DNA of 64,000 bases, from contig JAGCWX010000031.1 in the NCBI GenBank assembly GCA_017961585.1, positions 29,260-93,259 on the forward strand, given 5' to 3'. The translations under genes were made by a program, and so were the position numbers. The notes under the pieces were generated by a model. The model was not told the origin of the DNA. It worked only from the letters and a program-made list of their open reading frames with translations, and did no database searches. This stretch comes from Elusimicrobiaceae bacterium. Its GTDB lineage: Bacteria; Elusimicrobiota; Elusimicrobia; Elusimicrobiales; Elusimicrobiaceae. Below, piece after piece: positions 16,401 through 25,402 of this stretch; position 1 is the stretch's first letter; every line of letters starts with the position of its first letter.

Positions 16401-19381
16401 TCTTACGCACCCGCCAGCGTTTGCCTGGCGGCGTAAGCATTTATGAGTATTTGGTAACCGAAGAGGACCGCGGCGGCATTGCGATCAATTGGTTTGGAGC
16501 CAGCGACTATCAAATCCATCAAGGGGCCACCGCACTCACCGTACCGTTTGACAATCAAAAATTGGCTGTGGAAATAAACACTCCCGAAACGGTCAGGCCC
16601 GGCCAAACCGTGGCTTGGCAACTTACCGCGCGCGACTACAAAGGCACCCCGATAAACGGGCAAGCCAGTTTGGCCGTGTATGATAAATCGCTTGATTATT
16701 ACGCCAAAAAAACAAACCCGTTTGACTTGGCTACCTTGTTCCCGATTTCCTCGGAAAGCCGCGAAGCAGCCATCAACCGCTTTATTGGCTATCCCGATAC
16801 GTTGTGGGACGTTTCACACGTGGCCCGCAAATGGGTACCGCTGCCTAATTTGCCTACGTTTAATTTGGTCATGCAACGCAATTATTACCGCAATATGCGC
16901 AAAGCAGGTGCGGCCGCGCCCATGATGGCAGCACAAAAGGTGGCCCTGGATGATGTCAAAGCCGCTTCTTTAACCTTTGGCGTGGCCGAAGTGGCAAGCA
17001 GAGGCGGAGGCATGGACCTTGCTTCCTTTGATGAAGCCGTAGAAGAGAAAGAATCCAGCGAGCAACAAAATACCCAAGAACTTGGGGAAGAATTACCCCA
17101 AGACGTCTTGCGCACGGACTTTGCCGAAACCGCGTATTTCAACTCGCTCTTACCGATTAAAAACGGGAAAGCCCTGGTTTCTTTCACCCTACCGCAAAGT
17201 ATTACCACGTGGAATGTTTTAGGGTTTGCGCTGACAAAAGATGCAGAGTTAGGCACGTTCACCGCTACCGCTATTTCCCGCAAAGAATTTATGGTGCGTT
17301 TACACTTGCCCCGCTTCTACCGCGAGAACGACAAAGGGGTTTTCCAGGCCTCGGTGATCAACTTATCTAACCGTAAAATTACCGTGCCGGTTACCCTTTC
17401 CATCACGCAGGATAAACAAGGCAAGGCCGCTGCTTTTGGGCTTAAAAATGCTACCCAAAATGTAACCGTAGAAGCCAATTCTACCGCTTACGCTTCGTGG
17501 GAAATAACCGCCCCCACTGCGCCGGGGTTGTATCAAATTTCAGCGGTGGCGCGTAGCGTAACCAGCAGCGATGGCGAACAAAAAGATTTCCCCGTGTTGC
17601 CCAGCTTATCGCGCTTGTTGGCCACCACAAACACTGCGCTTAAAAACGGTGCCAACACGCTCACTCTTACCGAATTAAACGACGTGAGCGACGCTCAACC
17701 GGAACTGGCCGCCCTCACCTTGCACCCCAGTTTAGCACTATCGGTTCTCAATAAAATGCCGAACTTGTTAGTGTGGCCGTATAATGACTTGGTTTCCTCG
17801 TTAAACCGCTACGTTCCGTTAGCGATTGTGCACCAGTTCTACACCACGTATCCCGAGTTGAAACAAGCCGTGTTAAAGCTCCCCAAACGCACAGGGGTTA
17901 CGGCAGCTTGGAACGAAACGGATCCGCTGCGCCTGACGGTTTTGGAACAAACGCCTTGGCTCAATATTGCACAAGGTTCCACGCAACATCAAGCCAACCT
18001 CATCAACTTGTTTGATGATAAAATTGTTTCCGAAAGGTTAGCCAAAGAAAAAACACGTATTTTAAAATTCCAAAACCCCAACGGTTCGTTTAGTTGGTTT
18101 GCCGGCGGACCGGCGGACCCCTACTTAACGCTACGGGCATTGGAAGCATTTGCGCAAGCCGTTGCGTTTGGTGCCGCCGTACCCAAAAACGAGGCAGAAA
18201 ATGCTATTGCTTATGTAGTGCCCCAAATTGAGAAACAACTTTTGGACGACAAAACCGGCTCTGTCTCTACCGTATCTTATGCCTTGTATGCGGCGTATAC
18301 GCTATCGGCTTTCCCGGCGCACTGGACGCAAGCCGCCAAAGCCCGGCCGTATCTTAAAAAATGGGTAGACTATGCCGACCAGCAATCGCGCTTTATGACC
18401 CCGTTGGGGCAAATATACGCGGCGGCGATCTATCACCGGTTAGGGGATGATGTAAAAGCCAATGCGTATTTGGATAAAGTACTTGCCCGTATGAAATACA
18501 ACCCGCTCACCGGGGCCTATTTCGCACCGGAAGCCCAAAGCTGGTTGTGGTATCAAGATACACTGACCACCCAAACTACCACGCTTAAAACACTCTTGGA
18601 AATCCGCCCGGACAGCGACAAAATTGAACCCATGGTGCAATGGTTGCTTTTCAACAAACAAGTAACCAGTTGGCAAAATCCGTCCGCCGCGGCCCAAGCC
18701 GTATTTGCCTTGCTGGATGTAATGAAAGCCAAAGGCGCGCTCACCACGCAAAGCACGTATCAAATTAGTTGGGCCGGCACACGCCAAGCGCGCACCTTTA
18801 AACCCTTAGATTGGACGGAAGATTTGCAATGGGTCAAACAAGGGGCGCAAGTGACCCCGGCCGCTTACCGGGCTCAAGTTACCAAGCAAAGCAAAATGAC
18901 AGATTTTGCTTCGTTAAGTGTTGTGTACACGTCGGCCCAGGCGCAAGCGTCCCCCAAAGGGGTGCTCAATGTAACGCGCGAATATTTTGTACGCACGCCG
19001 CAAGGGAACACACAAAAATTACGCCCGCTGGCTAATTTGGAAGAAGTAAAAGTAGGCGACGAAGTAGAAGTGCAACTTACGCTAACTGCGGATAGTGCTT
19101 TTGAATACGTCTTAGTGTCGGACCCGAAACCCGCCGGCTTTGAAAGCGAAACGCTCACCAGCGGCTGGACGTGGAACCCCGTACCGATGTATCAAGAGAT
19201 ACGCGACGCAGAAACCAACTTCTTCATCAACCGTTTGCCCGCCGGTAAAGTGGTGCTACACTATGTGTTGCGCCCCACCGTACCCGGAGACTTCCACGCC
19301 AAACCCGCGCAAGTGCAAAGCTTATACGCCCCCGAATATGGGGCCCACAGCGCGGCTGAAAAAGTGAAAGTAAGCAAATAA
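13415..19381 (+). CDS. Bacterial alpha-2-macroglobulin family protein lacking the thioester
   Basis: 1988 residues. Signal peptide (1-~18, ends CAHA), TPR-like repeats from ~22 (AEKLYQDGDFASAQKQYEEI). Macroglobulin-like domains include the MG2 hallmark TDRAIYRPGQKVTGSV near 600. A flexible Gly/Ala/Glu-rich bait-like stretch lies near 1165-1220, the A2M domain near 1240-1330 (SLLPIKNGKALVSFTLP, TTWNVLGFAL), then an alpha/alpha thioester-fold domain and a C-terminal receptor-like beta domain. Where active homologues have Y-P-Y-G-C-x-E-Q, this protein reads WPYNDLVSS (~1452), so no thioester can form, as in YfaS-type proteins. No pbpC neighbour. Likely a periplasmic or surface protein that traps proteases or supports the envelope by another mechanism. 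Confidence 0.93.
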   Translation: MKKILAALLLCVAFCAHAQTLTEAEKLYQDGDFASAQKQYEEIVKTATGNDLYQAQLRLAACQYSQGAYLNAAKTLFSFPLPQDALWKARFLLYRTQMAQQVANQYSPILQAREIEGNTDMEQWTRGQWHSQMQKDFEQLWALRADLIKAPIQQETLILNVKDTDTQRIPTLFDFVVQQWTSFLGGTEQNLPAEGVRNYLSGHAAPIAKQKNRADKLASVLKTAYELEGTNRQNARLFWQTDYILLPLQRKDLFEIKNEEKAFRTAVEQLYSVSGFQHDQGWWKKFKGRSTAYGQSYAAYQVAQLLLNHQEREQALAVCQYATKQFAESYYTQQCQDMAQEITKQAIYFVRGTESTILNPQQPKLSLETRNIPTVYVRVYPVTRTELETLYHRSYHRAIDDWTDLLDTSDEILKAMLSSTKKYQTVEVPVSYPKPYDSQTTFFTLPALEKGFYVVIASSNANFNYTQGPVSGQIINITDLALFTTAAIEDNPANYVRTLNTQSRTYKPQVFRWYALDLKTGEPQADTELDVIQNQTRKTRHRLTTNREGTAGLPVSILVEKWKHTWERVSTLAQKNGDSAIGSFASFDFSTEDPVKIFLQTDRAIYRPGQKVTGSVQAFQAMPRGWKVLPNLSVKITAHDTNGKQIYQANTHLNEWGTAQVQFSLPQGNELMGYFNLRANLEAGGQTYHAYHNFQVEEYKRPEYEISLNDPKTPLVYNQKGTVTGLAKTYAGTALQGATVKYTVKAQEYSPWFYSWRYRPHSTEVIAQGQTKTDSTGVFSISWTPQPTQKEEQATQYTVQAEVYDETGRPIETTRNYRVSAHANFLNVDFAQGFYDAHKSTPLGKITLADADGHATPGQVSLRIAQVENTPQTPQEQVRDGILLQPAQNNDINAWYKDAKELKTVYKQTLNFTQEAQEVQLPALEEGIYRLILQNEKAQKQEVIFVVVSEKSSLSLPAITLPQYNTYHPGETARVLLGAGSLANTKWVEVLYKRNFLRTRQRLPGGVSIYEYLVTEEDRGGIAINWFGASDYQIHQGATALTVPFDNQKLAVEINTPETVRPGQTVAWQLTARDYKGTPINGQASLAVYDKSLDYYAKKTNPFDLATLFPISSESREAAINRFIGYPDTLWDVSHVARKWVPLPNLPTFNLVMQRNYYRNMRKAGAAAPMMAAQKVALDDVKAASLTFGVAEVASRGGGMDLASFDEAVEEKESSEQQNTQELGEELPQDVLRTDFAETAYFNSLLPIKNGKALVSFTLPQSITTWNVLGFALTKDAELGTFTATAISRKEFMVRLHLPRFYRENDKGVFQASVINLSNRKITVPVTLSITQDKQGKAAAFGLKNATQNVTVEANSTAYASWEITAPTAPGLYQISAVARSVTSSDGEQKDFPVLPSLSRLLATTNTALKNGANTLTLTELNDVSDAQPELAALTLHPSLALSVLNKMPNLLVWPYNDLVSSLNRYVPLAIVHQFYTTYPELKQAVLKLPKRTGVTAAWNETDPLRLTVLEQTPWLNIAQGSTQHQANLINLFDDKIVSERLAKEKTRILKFQNPNGSFSWFAGGPADPYLTLRALEAFAQAVAFGAAVPKNEAENAIAYVVPQIEKQLLDDKTGSVSTVSYALYAAYTLSAFPAHWTQAAKARPYLKKWVDYADQQSRFMTPLGQIYAAAIYHRLGDDVKANAYLDKVLARMKYNPLTGAYFAPEAQSWLWYQDTLTTQTTTLKTLLEIRPDSDKIEPMVQWLLFNKQVTSWQNPSAAAQAVFALLDVMKAKGALTTQSTYQISWAGTRQARTFKPLDWTEDLQWVKQGAQVTPAAYRAQVTKQSKMTDFASLSVVYTSAQAQASPKGVLNVTREYFVRTPQGNTQKLRPLANLEEVKVGDEVEVQLTLTADSAFEYVLVSDPKPAGFESETLTSGWTWNPVPMYQEIRDAETNFFINRLPAGKVVLHYVLRPTVPGDFHAKPAQVQSLYAPEYGAHSAAEKVKVSK

Positions 19382-19392
19382 AATATGTACTC

Positions 19393-19424
19393 CCCCCTGC
19401 TTTAAAGCAGGGGGATTTTTTTGC
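19393..19424 (+). terminator. Terminator after the A2M gene
   Basis: CCCCCTGCTTTAAAGCAGGGGG forms an ~11-bp stem with almost no loop and is followed by seven T. Confidence 0.93.
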
Positions 19425-19447
19425 CGATTTTTGCTCTCTGGCCAAAA

Positions 19448-19458
19448 TATACTATAAT
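19448..19458 (+). promoter_or_regulatory. -10 region of nagBA
   Basis: Overlapping boxes TATACT (19448-19453) and TATAAT (19453-19458), with TTGCTC at 19431-19436 as a weak -35. The nagB ATG is ~30 bases downstream, after a CAGGGG box. Confidence 0.6.
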
Positions 19459-19488
19459 GAAAATAAGTCAATCCCCAGGGGTAACAAG

Positions 19489-20304
19489 ATGCAACTGATT
19501 GTTACAAAATTAAGCGTTGGGTTATGGGCGGCCTCGTACATCAAAGGAACCGTGCAGGCCTTCGGCCCGACGAAAAACCACCCCTTTGTGTTAGGGTTAC
19601 CCACCGGGGCCACCGTCATTGATATGTATGCCGTGCTGCGTGCTTTTGTGCAAGAGCGGCTCTTAAGTTTCCAACATATTGTTACATTTAACATGGATGA
19701 ATATATCGGCATCCCGGCCGATCATCCGCAAAGTTATCACAGCTACATGCGCCAGCATTTGTTTGATGCGGTGCACATGCCCCCGGAACATGCCTTCATC
19801 CCCGACGGGCAAGCCACCGATTTACACGCCCAATGTCAACAGTACGAAAACACCATCGCGCGCATGGGCGGGATTGATTTATTTATTGGCGGGATTGGGC
19901 GCAACGGGCACATTGCTTTTAACGAACCGGGCACACCCTTCCATTCGCGCACGCATGTACAAACTTTATCGCCCAGTACGCGCGAAGCCAATGCCCGTTT
20001 CTTTTTAAATGATATTTCCCGTGTGCCGCAGCAAGCTATCACCGTGGGCATTGGAACCATTTTGGATGCCAAAGAACTTTTGTTTATTGCAAACGGAGTG
20101 CAAAAGGCGGCCGCCGTATCTCATTTAATTTCGCAAGAACCCACCGTGGATTGGCCGCTAACCGCACTGAAATTACATCCCCACGCTTCCTTATTAGTAG
20201 ACCTGGATGCGTGCGTGCTTTTATCCGGCGATGTAAAAACCCAGCTGGACCAAGCGCGCGAACAAAACCCGCTGGCCGACCAGTGGACCGTGGAGGTAAA
20301 ATGA
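19489..20304 (+). CDS. nagB: Glucosamine-6-phosphate deaminase
   Basis: 271 residues, usual length. Converts glucosamine-6-phosphate to fructose-6-phosphate and ammonia. Motifs seen: GLPTGATVIDMY (phosphate loop), VTFNMDEYIG with the catalytic Asp, SYHSYM, and GGIGRNGHIAFNEPG with the ring-opening His, all in family order. nagA overlaps its stop by four bases (ATGA), so the two enzymes are made together for amino-sugar catabolism. No NagC- or GntR-type regulator or PTS is adjacent. Confidence 0.97.
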   Translation: MQLIVTKLSVGLWAASYIKGTVQAFGPTKNHPFVLGLPTGATVIDMYAVLRAFVQERLLSFQHIVTFNMDEYIGIPADHPQSYHSYMRQHLFDAVHMPPEHAFIPDGQATDLHAQCQQYENTIARMGGIDLFIGGIGRNGHIAFNEPGTPFHSRTHVQTLSPSTREANARFFLNDISRVPQQAITVGIGTILDAKELLFIANGVQKAAAVSHLISQEPTVDWPLTALKLHPHASLLVDLDACVLLSGDVKTQLDQAREQNPLADQWTVEVK

Positions 20305-21428
20305 AATCCCTTCCTCACGTAAATGTGGTAACCTCGCGCGGTATTTTGCACAACGCGTGCTTGGAAATCGCCGAAGGTAAAATTGCACGCATTACCACAT
20401 CCGACGAACCAAAAGATCCCGCGCAACTGCCGCTGGTAATTCCTTCTTTTATAGATTTACACATCCATGGCATGGGTGGGTACGGGCCCGAACAGGGCAC
20501 CGCGCAAGCGTTGTTGCACCTTTCGGACGTACTAGCCCGGCAAGGGGTGCGGGCGTTTTGCCCTACGCTTTACGGGGCTCACCCTCAAAAAATGGCACAA
20601 CAACTGCGTGCTTTGGTGCCGGCTATCGGGCAAGAAAAAGGAGCTAAAATTTTGGGCTTTCATTTGGAAGGGCCTTTCCTTTCCCCTCAAAAACCCGGTG
20701 TAATGAAACCGCAAGATATCGTACCGGCCCGCTTGGAAGATTGGCAAGAAATTTATCAAGCCGCCCAAGGGCACGTAGCCATTTTAACATTAGCGCCGGA
20801 AATCCCTGATGTGGAACCCATCCTGAAGTTTTGTTTACAACATCACATTGTAGTACAAGCGGGGCACACCAATGCCACGTATGAACAAATGCAACGCGCC
20901 TTTGACCAAGGGGTAAAACGCGTAACCCACCTAGGCAATGCCATGAGTGGGCTGCACCACCGTGCGCCCGGCGTACTGGGCGCCGTGCTGGAAAACCCGG
21001 CCCTTTCGTGCGAAGTGATTGCCGATGGCAAACACGTGCATCCGGCTTTGCTTAAAATTCTAAAAGCGGTAAAACCTATTTCCCAAATTACAGCGGTTAC
21101 CGATGCGTTACTCCCCACCGGGCAAAAGCAGGGGTCCTTCGTAGCAAATGGGGAGGAGGTTACGTTGGAAGACGGCGTGTGGAAACGCACGACCGACCAC
21201 GTATGGGCGGGCTCTGCATTAACGATGTGGGATGCTTTTTTGCAATTGTTGTCCGCCGGATATTCGCTGGAAGAAGCCGTTAGCTGCACCGGCACAAACG
21301 CGGCTAAATTGCTTTCGGCAGAAAGTGAAATAGCAGGGGGTCAACCGGCTGATTTTATCGTATTATCCCCCCACTTACAACTACAACATATTTTCAGGCA
21401 AGGGCAAGAAATAACCCCTTCATTTTAG
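20301..21428 (+). CDS. nagA: N-acetylglucosamine-6-phosphate deacetylase
   Basis: 375 residues from the ATG at 20301, which has a GGAGGT box upstream in the nagB end; the longer open frame is rejected. Amidohydrolase fold: IDLHIHGMGG (metal HxH), GFHLEGPFLSP (Glu ligand), QAGHTNATYEQM and VTHLGNAMSGLHHR (His ligands), AVTDALLPTG (catalytic Asp). Removes acetate from GlcNAc-6-phosphate, feeding NagB. Ends seven bases before a terminator. Confidence 0.96.
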   Translation: MKSLPHVNVVTSRGILHNACLEIAEGKIARITTSDEPKDPAQLPLVIPSFIDLHIHGMGGYGPEQGTAQALLHLSDVLARQGVRAFCPTLYGAHPQKMAQQLRALVPAIGQEKGAKILGFHLEGPFLSPQKPGVMKPQDIVPARLEDWQEIYQAAQGHVAILTLAPEIPDVEPILKFCLQHHIVVQAGHTNATYEQMQRAFDQGVKRVTHLGNAMSGLHHRAPGVLGAVLENPALSCEVIADGKHVHPALLKILKAVKPISQITAVTDALLPTGQKQGSFVANGEEVTLEDGVWKRTTDHVWAGSALTMWDAFLQLLSAGYSLEEAVSCTGTNAAKLLSAESEIAGGQPADFIVLSPHLQLQHIFRQGQEITPSF

Positions 21429-21434
21429 GCACAC

Positions 21435-21460
21435 AAAAGCCGCCCCTTTGGGCGGCTTTA
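21435..21460. terminator. Terminator between nagA and the convergent secreted orphan
   Basis: AAAGCCGCCC pairs with GGGCGGCTTT. A-runs and T-runs flank both sides, so it can act in both directions. Confidence 0.88.
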
Positions 21461-21484
21461 CATCTCTAAAGCAAAGGCAATTTA

Positions 21485-22126
21485 CTAATAGCACAAGTAC
21501 ATAGAACCGTTAACGGATCGCCATGTTGGTGAATTTCCAGGGACTGCTGATACTGTTACATTTCCCAATTGTAATGCGTCGGATACGTTTACGGAAGTGT
21601 TGGCAGTGTTGGCAATGAGTGTCGTGGCTTTCACTGTTACTTTATTTAAAACATTTTCGTCGGTAAAAACATGGGGGTCATTATCTGTGTCATGTATATA
21701 GGACGCTTCTTCTGCCGTTAATGTCCCGTCTTTCAATTCTACCACAGTCCCTGTACCATGATTTGCATCTGTTGGAAGGACGTGGAGAGAGCTTCCTTTA
21801 CCTTGGACAATTGGGCCATTTTTACCTGATTCTACGTCAACAGTAATATTGTGTTGGTCTGATCCAACATGATTAATATAAGCATCTTGATGGGACACTC
21901 TTCCTTCGGCGCTCCCATCAATAGTAATATCTTTCCCGTCGGCAACCGGATGGATCTGGAGTTCAGCTGCTTCCAATCCGCCGGCAAGCGTACCTTTGTT
22001 GACTATTGTAAGCTTTTTGTATACACCCGTGCGAGAAGGGTTGTACGAAATGGCAGAAACCGATTCGTTATATCCAAACGCCGTCCCTGCAAACAAAACA
22101 CATACTATTGCGGCCCAATAACGCAT
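21485..22126 (-). CDS. Secreted protein of unknown function
   Basis: 213 residues. Signal peptide MRYWAAIVCVLFAGTAFG with cleavage near residue 18; an AAGGAG box lies just before the ATG. The mature part is polar and rich in Thr, Val, Asn, Asp and Gly with short alternating strands (HNITVDVESG, LNKVTVKATTLI), suggesting a beta-solenoid or adhesin-like fold. One Cys is the second-to-last residue. I recognise no family. It stands alone between nagA and adhE on the opposite strand. Confidence 0.75.
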   Translation of the reverse strand: MRYWAAIVCVLFAGTAFGYNESVSAISYNPSRTGVYKKLTIVNKGTLAGGLEAAELQIHPVADGKDITIDGSAEGRVSHQDAYINHVGSDQHNITVDVESGKNGPIVQGKGSSLHVLPTDANHGTGTVVELKDGTLTAEEASYIHDTDNDPHVFTDENVLNKVTVKATTLIANTANTSVNVSDALQLGNVTVSAVPGNSPTWRSVNGSMYLCY

Positions 22127-22311
22127 ATAAACTCCTTTATCATCAGCTAAAAACTTATACTATCATTGTATAGAAAAAAATGCGGAAATACAAGCCCTAA
22201 TTTTGTACTCTGCGCGGATGTACATTTTATGCTAGCAATACCTTCCCAAAAAGTATAGAATGTAGATATCCGGCATCTTTGTCCGATATTTTACCAAGGA
22301 GATAATTGCCC

Positions 22312-24960
22312 ATGGAAAAAAAGAAATCAGCCGTTTCCACAACCCTGGCCTCTAACGAGGAACTGATTTTGCTAGACAAAATAGTTGGCAAAGTAAAAAA
22401 AGCCCAGCAAATTTTTGCTACCTACACGCAAGAGCAAGTGGATAAAATTTTCCGCGCCGCTGCTATTGCCGCAGCACAGAACCGCATCCCCTTAGCCAAG
22501 CTAGCCGTAGAAGAAACCGGCATGGGCGTAATGGAAGATAAAGTAATTAAAAACCAATTTGCTTCCGAATATATTTACAACCAATACAAGGACACAAAAA
22601 CTTGTGGGGTCCTATCGGATGATGACGCCTTTGGCTACCGCCAGGTGGCCGAACCGATTGGACTAATTGCCGGGGTGATCCCCACTACCAACCCCACTTC
22701 CACCGCTATTTTTAAAAGTTTGTTGGCCCTTAAAACACGCAACGGGATTATATTTTCCCCCCATCCGCGGGCAAAAAAATGCACCATTGAAGCCGCCAGA
22801 ATTGTTTTAAATGCCGCGGTAGAAGCCGGTGCGCCCCAAGGAATTATCGGCTGGATTGATAATCCCACCACCACCCTTTCCAACGCGCTGATGCACCACA
22901 AAGACATCAACTTAATTTTGGCTACCGGCGGCCCCGGCATGGTAACCGCCGCTTATTCTTCCGGCAAGCCGGCCCTGGGGGTGGGCGCCGGAAACACGCC
23001 CGTGGTAATTGATGCCTCTGCCAATATTAAAATGGCTGTTAGCTCTATCATCATGAGCAAAACTTTTGACAACGGCATGATTTGCGCGAGTGAACAATCC
23101 GTCGTTGTAGAAGAAGCGGTTTACACGCAAGTTAAAAAAGAATTCGTCGCGCGCGGTTGCCATTTTGTAACGGGTAAAGATCGCCAAAAACTGGCTGACA
23201 CCATTGTGATAGATAATAAATTAAACTCAGCTATCGTAGGGCAAACAGCGGAGGCCATTGCCAAAATGGCCGGTATCAAAGTGCCTGCGCATACTAAAAT
23301 TTTAATCGCCGAAGCAAAAGAAATTAACGACCAAGAACCCTTCGCACGCGAAAAACTTTCCCCGGTGCTGGGCTTTTATAAAGCCAAAAATTTCAAAGTG
23401 GCAGCCGACTTGGCACGCAAACTGATTTTGTACGGTGGGGCGGGGCATACCTCGGTGCTCTATACTGACGAAGCCAACGAAGACCATATTGATTATTTTC
23501 AAGATATGCCCACCGCACGCACACTGATCAATATGCCCTCTTCACAAGGGGCGATTGGGGATGTGTACAACTTTAAACTTGCCCCTTCACTCACACTGGG
23601 ATGTGGGTCCTGGGGTGGCAATTCTGTGAGCGAAAATATTGGAGTCAAACACCTTATGAACGTAAAATCTGTAGCCGAACGCCGTGAAAATATGTACTGG
23701 TACAAAGTACCTCAAAAGATCTACTTTAAACGCGGAGCTTTGCAACAGGCCCTCGCCGAATTGCAAGATAAAAAACGCGCCTACATCATTACCGATAAAA
23801 CCATGGAGCAACTGGGCCACGTACGCACGGTGATTGATGTATTGGAAGGGCTCAATATTAAAGTGCGCGTATTTTCCGACGTCATCCCGGATCCGGATAT
23901 CTCCAACGTAAACAAAGCGCTGGCGGTTGCCAATTCGTGGCAGCCGGATATGATTATCGCTTTGGGCGGCGGTAGTGCCATTGACGAAGGGAAAATGGTA
24001 TGGCTGATGTACGAAAACCCCGACACCAGTTTTGAAGATATTGCCATGCGCTTTATGGACATCCGCAAACGTATTTATTCCGCCCCGCCGCTTGGCAAAA
24101 AGGCCATCATGGTGGCGATTCCCACCACGTCGGGCACCGGTTCGGAAGTGACGCCGTTTACTATTATCACCGACGAAAAAACCGGTACCAAATACGCCAT
24201 TACGGATTATGCCCTCACGCCCGATATGGCCATTATTGACCCGGAATTTGTTTTAAATATGCCCAAATCGCTCACGGCATTTTCGGGGTTGGATGTATTG
24301 ACGCACGCCATTGAATCGTACACTTCTGTATTTTCCACCAACTTCACCGAAGGCCAAGCCCTAGAAGCCATGCGCCTTGTGTTTAAGTATTTGGAAAAAT
24401 CCTACACCGAAGGCGCCAAAAACATCAACGCCCGCGAGAAAATGCACTACGCCGCCACCATTGCCGGCATGGCATTTGCCAACGCGTTTTTGGGGTTGTC
24501 GCACTCTATGGCACACAAATTAGGGGCGATGTATCACGTACCGCACGGGCTAGCCAACGCGTTTTTGCTCCCGTACGTGATTGATTTCAACGCCACCGAT
24601 AAACCCACCAAGCAGGGGTTGTTCCCGCAGTACAAATATCCGTTTGTAAAAGGCCGCTACGCTAAAATTATTGACTATTTGCTGCCCGAACACAAACTGG
24701 GCAAAAACCCGGATGTCAAAGTGCAAAAGCTCATCAATATGGTGGAAGATTTAAAACACAAATTGAATATTCCTAAATCCATTAAAGAGTACGGCATCCC
24801 GGAAAAAGAGTTTTTGGCCAATTTGGATAAACTCTCCGAATTAGCGTTTGACGACCAGTGCACCGGCGGCAACGCGCGCTACCCCTTAATTAGCGAAATT
24901 AAGGAACTGTATTTAAAGGCCTATTACGGCAAACCTATCAAACACGCAAAAGGAAAATAA
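22312..24960 (+). CDS. adhE: Bifunctional acetaldehyde-CoA / alcohol dehydrogenase
   Basis: 882 residues from the ATG at 22312; a TTG six bases upstream is in frame but the AAGGAG box suits the ATG. Residues ~1-440 form the acylating aldehyde dehydrogenase with the catalytic Cys in GMICASEQS (~257). Residues ~460-880 form the iron-dependent alcohol dehydrogenase with GGGSAIDEGK, the glycine-rich TTSGTGSEVTPF, and iron ligands in DVLTHAIESY, LSHSMAHKLG and VPHGLANA. Together they reduce acetyl-CoA to ethanol and reoxidise two NADH; such enzymes form spirosomes. Monocistronic, with a 185-base upstream gap in which I see no convincing Rex operator, and a terminator after it. Confidence 0.97.
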   Translation: MEKKKSAVSTTLASNEELILLDKIVGKVKKAQQIFATYTQEQVDKIFRAAAIAAAQNRIPLAKLAVEETGMGVMEDKVIKNQFASEYIYNQYKDTKTCGVLSDDDAFGYRQVAEPIGLIAGVIPTTNPTSTAIFKSLLALKTRNGIIFSPHPRAKKCTIEAARIVLNAAVEAGAPQGIIGWIDNPTTTLSNALMHHKDINLILATGGPGMVTAAYSSGKPALGVGAGNTPVVIDASANIKMAVSSIIMSKTFDNGMICASEQSVVVEEAVYTQVKKEFVARGCHFVTGKDRQKLADTIVIDNKLNSAIVGQTAEAIAKMAGIKVPAHTKILIAEAKEINDQEPFAREKLSPVLGFYKAKNFKVAADLARKLILYGGAGHTSVLYTDEANEDHIDYFQDMPTARTLINMPSSQGAIGDVYNFKLAPSLTLGCGSWGGNSVSENIGVKHLMNVKSVAERRENMYWYKVPQKIYFKRGALQQALAELQDKKRAYIITDKTMEQLGHVRTVIDVLEGLNIKVRVFSDVIPDPDISNVNKALAVANSWQPDMIIALGGGSAIDEGKMVWLMYENPDTSFEDIAMRFMDIRKRIYSAPPLGKKAIMVAIPTTSGTGSEVTPFTIITDEKTGTKYAITDYALTPDMAIIDPEFVLNMPKSLTAFSGLDVLTHAIESYTSVFSTNFTEGQALEAMRLVFKYLEKSYTEGAKNINAREKMHYAATIAGMAFANAFLGLSHSMAHKLGAMYHVPHGLANAFLLPYVIDFNATDKPTKQGLFPQYKYPFVKGRYAKIIDYLLPEHKLGKNPDVKVQKLINMVEDLKHKLNIPKSIKEYGIPEKEFLANLDKLSELAFDDQCTGGNARYPLISEIKELYLKAYYGKPIKHAKGK

Positions 24961-24966
24961 ACATCC

Positions 24967-24997
24967 CCCCCCTACGTTACAAAACGTAGGGGGTTTT
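24967..24997 (+). terminator. Terminator after adhE
   Basis: CCCCCTACGTT pairs with AACGTAGGGGG (11 bp, four-base loop) and is followed by TTTT. Confidence 0.9.
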
Positions 24998-25004
24998 CAC
25001 AAAA

Positions 25005-25013
25005 TGCTATAAT
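25005..25013 (+). promoter_or_regulatory. Extended -10 promoter placed directly before the MerR start codon
   Basis: TGCTATAAT ends seven bases before the ATG at 25020, so the expected transcription start falls on or beside the start codon. No Shine-Dalgarno box fits. No -35 match. Confidence 0.65.
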
Positions 25014-25019
25014 AAACCC

Positions 25020-25364
25020 ATGGGACTGGAAGAACTGCAAGAGAAAGATTATTTTTCTATTGGGGACGTGCGGCGTATTACCGGCGTGCCGGAGTACTCC
25101 ATACGCTATTGGGAGGCCGAATTTGGCCTCATCCGCCCGGTGCGTTTGCCCAGCGGGCACCGGCGTTATTCCAAGTCCGACGTGTACACACTCCTAAAAA
25201 TTAAAGACTTAATTTACAAGCATAAACTCACGCTGGAAGGCGCCAAAAAGCAACTCAATAAATATCAGTTTGCTACTTCGCTGGATGCCAAATCTGCCGC
25301 CCGCATAGATGTAAAACTGCTTACCGAAATTAAAGAAGCGCTGGCGGATTTAATCAAAGAATGA
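25020..25364 (+). CDS. MerR-family transcriptional regulator
   Basis: 114 residues. The N-terminal winged helix is clear: YFSIGDVRRITGVPEYSIRY then WEAEFGLIRPVRLPSGHRRY, followed by a DVYTLLKIKDLI helix and a short coiled coil. It has no Cys metal site and no effector domain, so it belongs to the small HTH-only MerR-like group often found next to translation or cell-division genes. The target is unknown. It ends ~38 bases before tRNA-Pro and may share its transcript. Confidence 0.88.
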   Translation: MGLEELQEKDYFSIGDVRRITGVPEYSIRYWEAEFGLIRPVRLPSGHRRYSKSDVYTLLKIKDLIYKHKLTLEGAKKQLNKYQFATSLDAKSAARIDVKLLTEIKEALADLIKE

Positions 25365-25402
25365 TATAATGTATGTGTGGCGGCTAAAAAACCGCACAAG
25401 TA

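Noticed and set aside
22127..22311. Rex operator upstream of adhE
   Set aside because: No TTGTGA-type inverted repeat was found in this gap.
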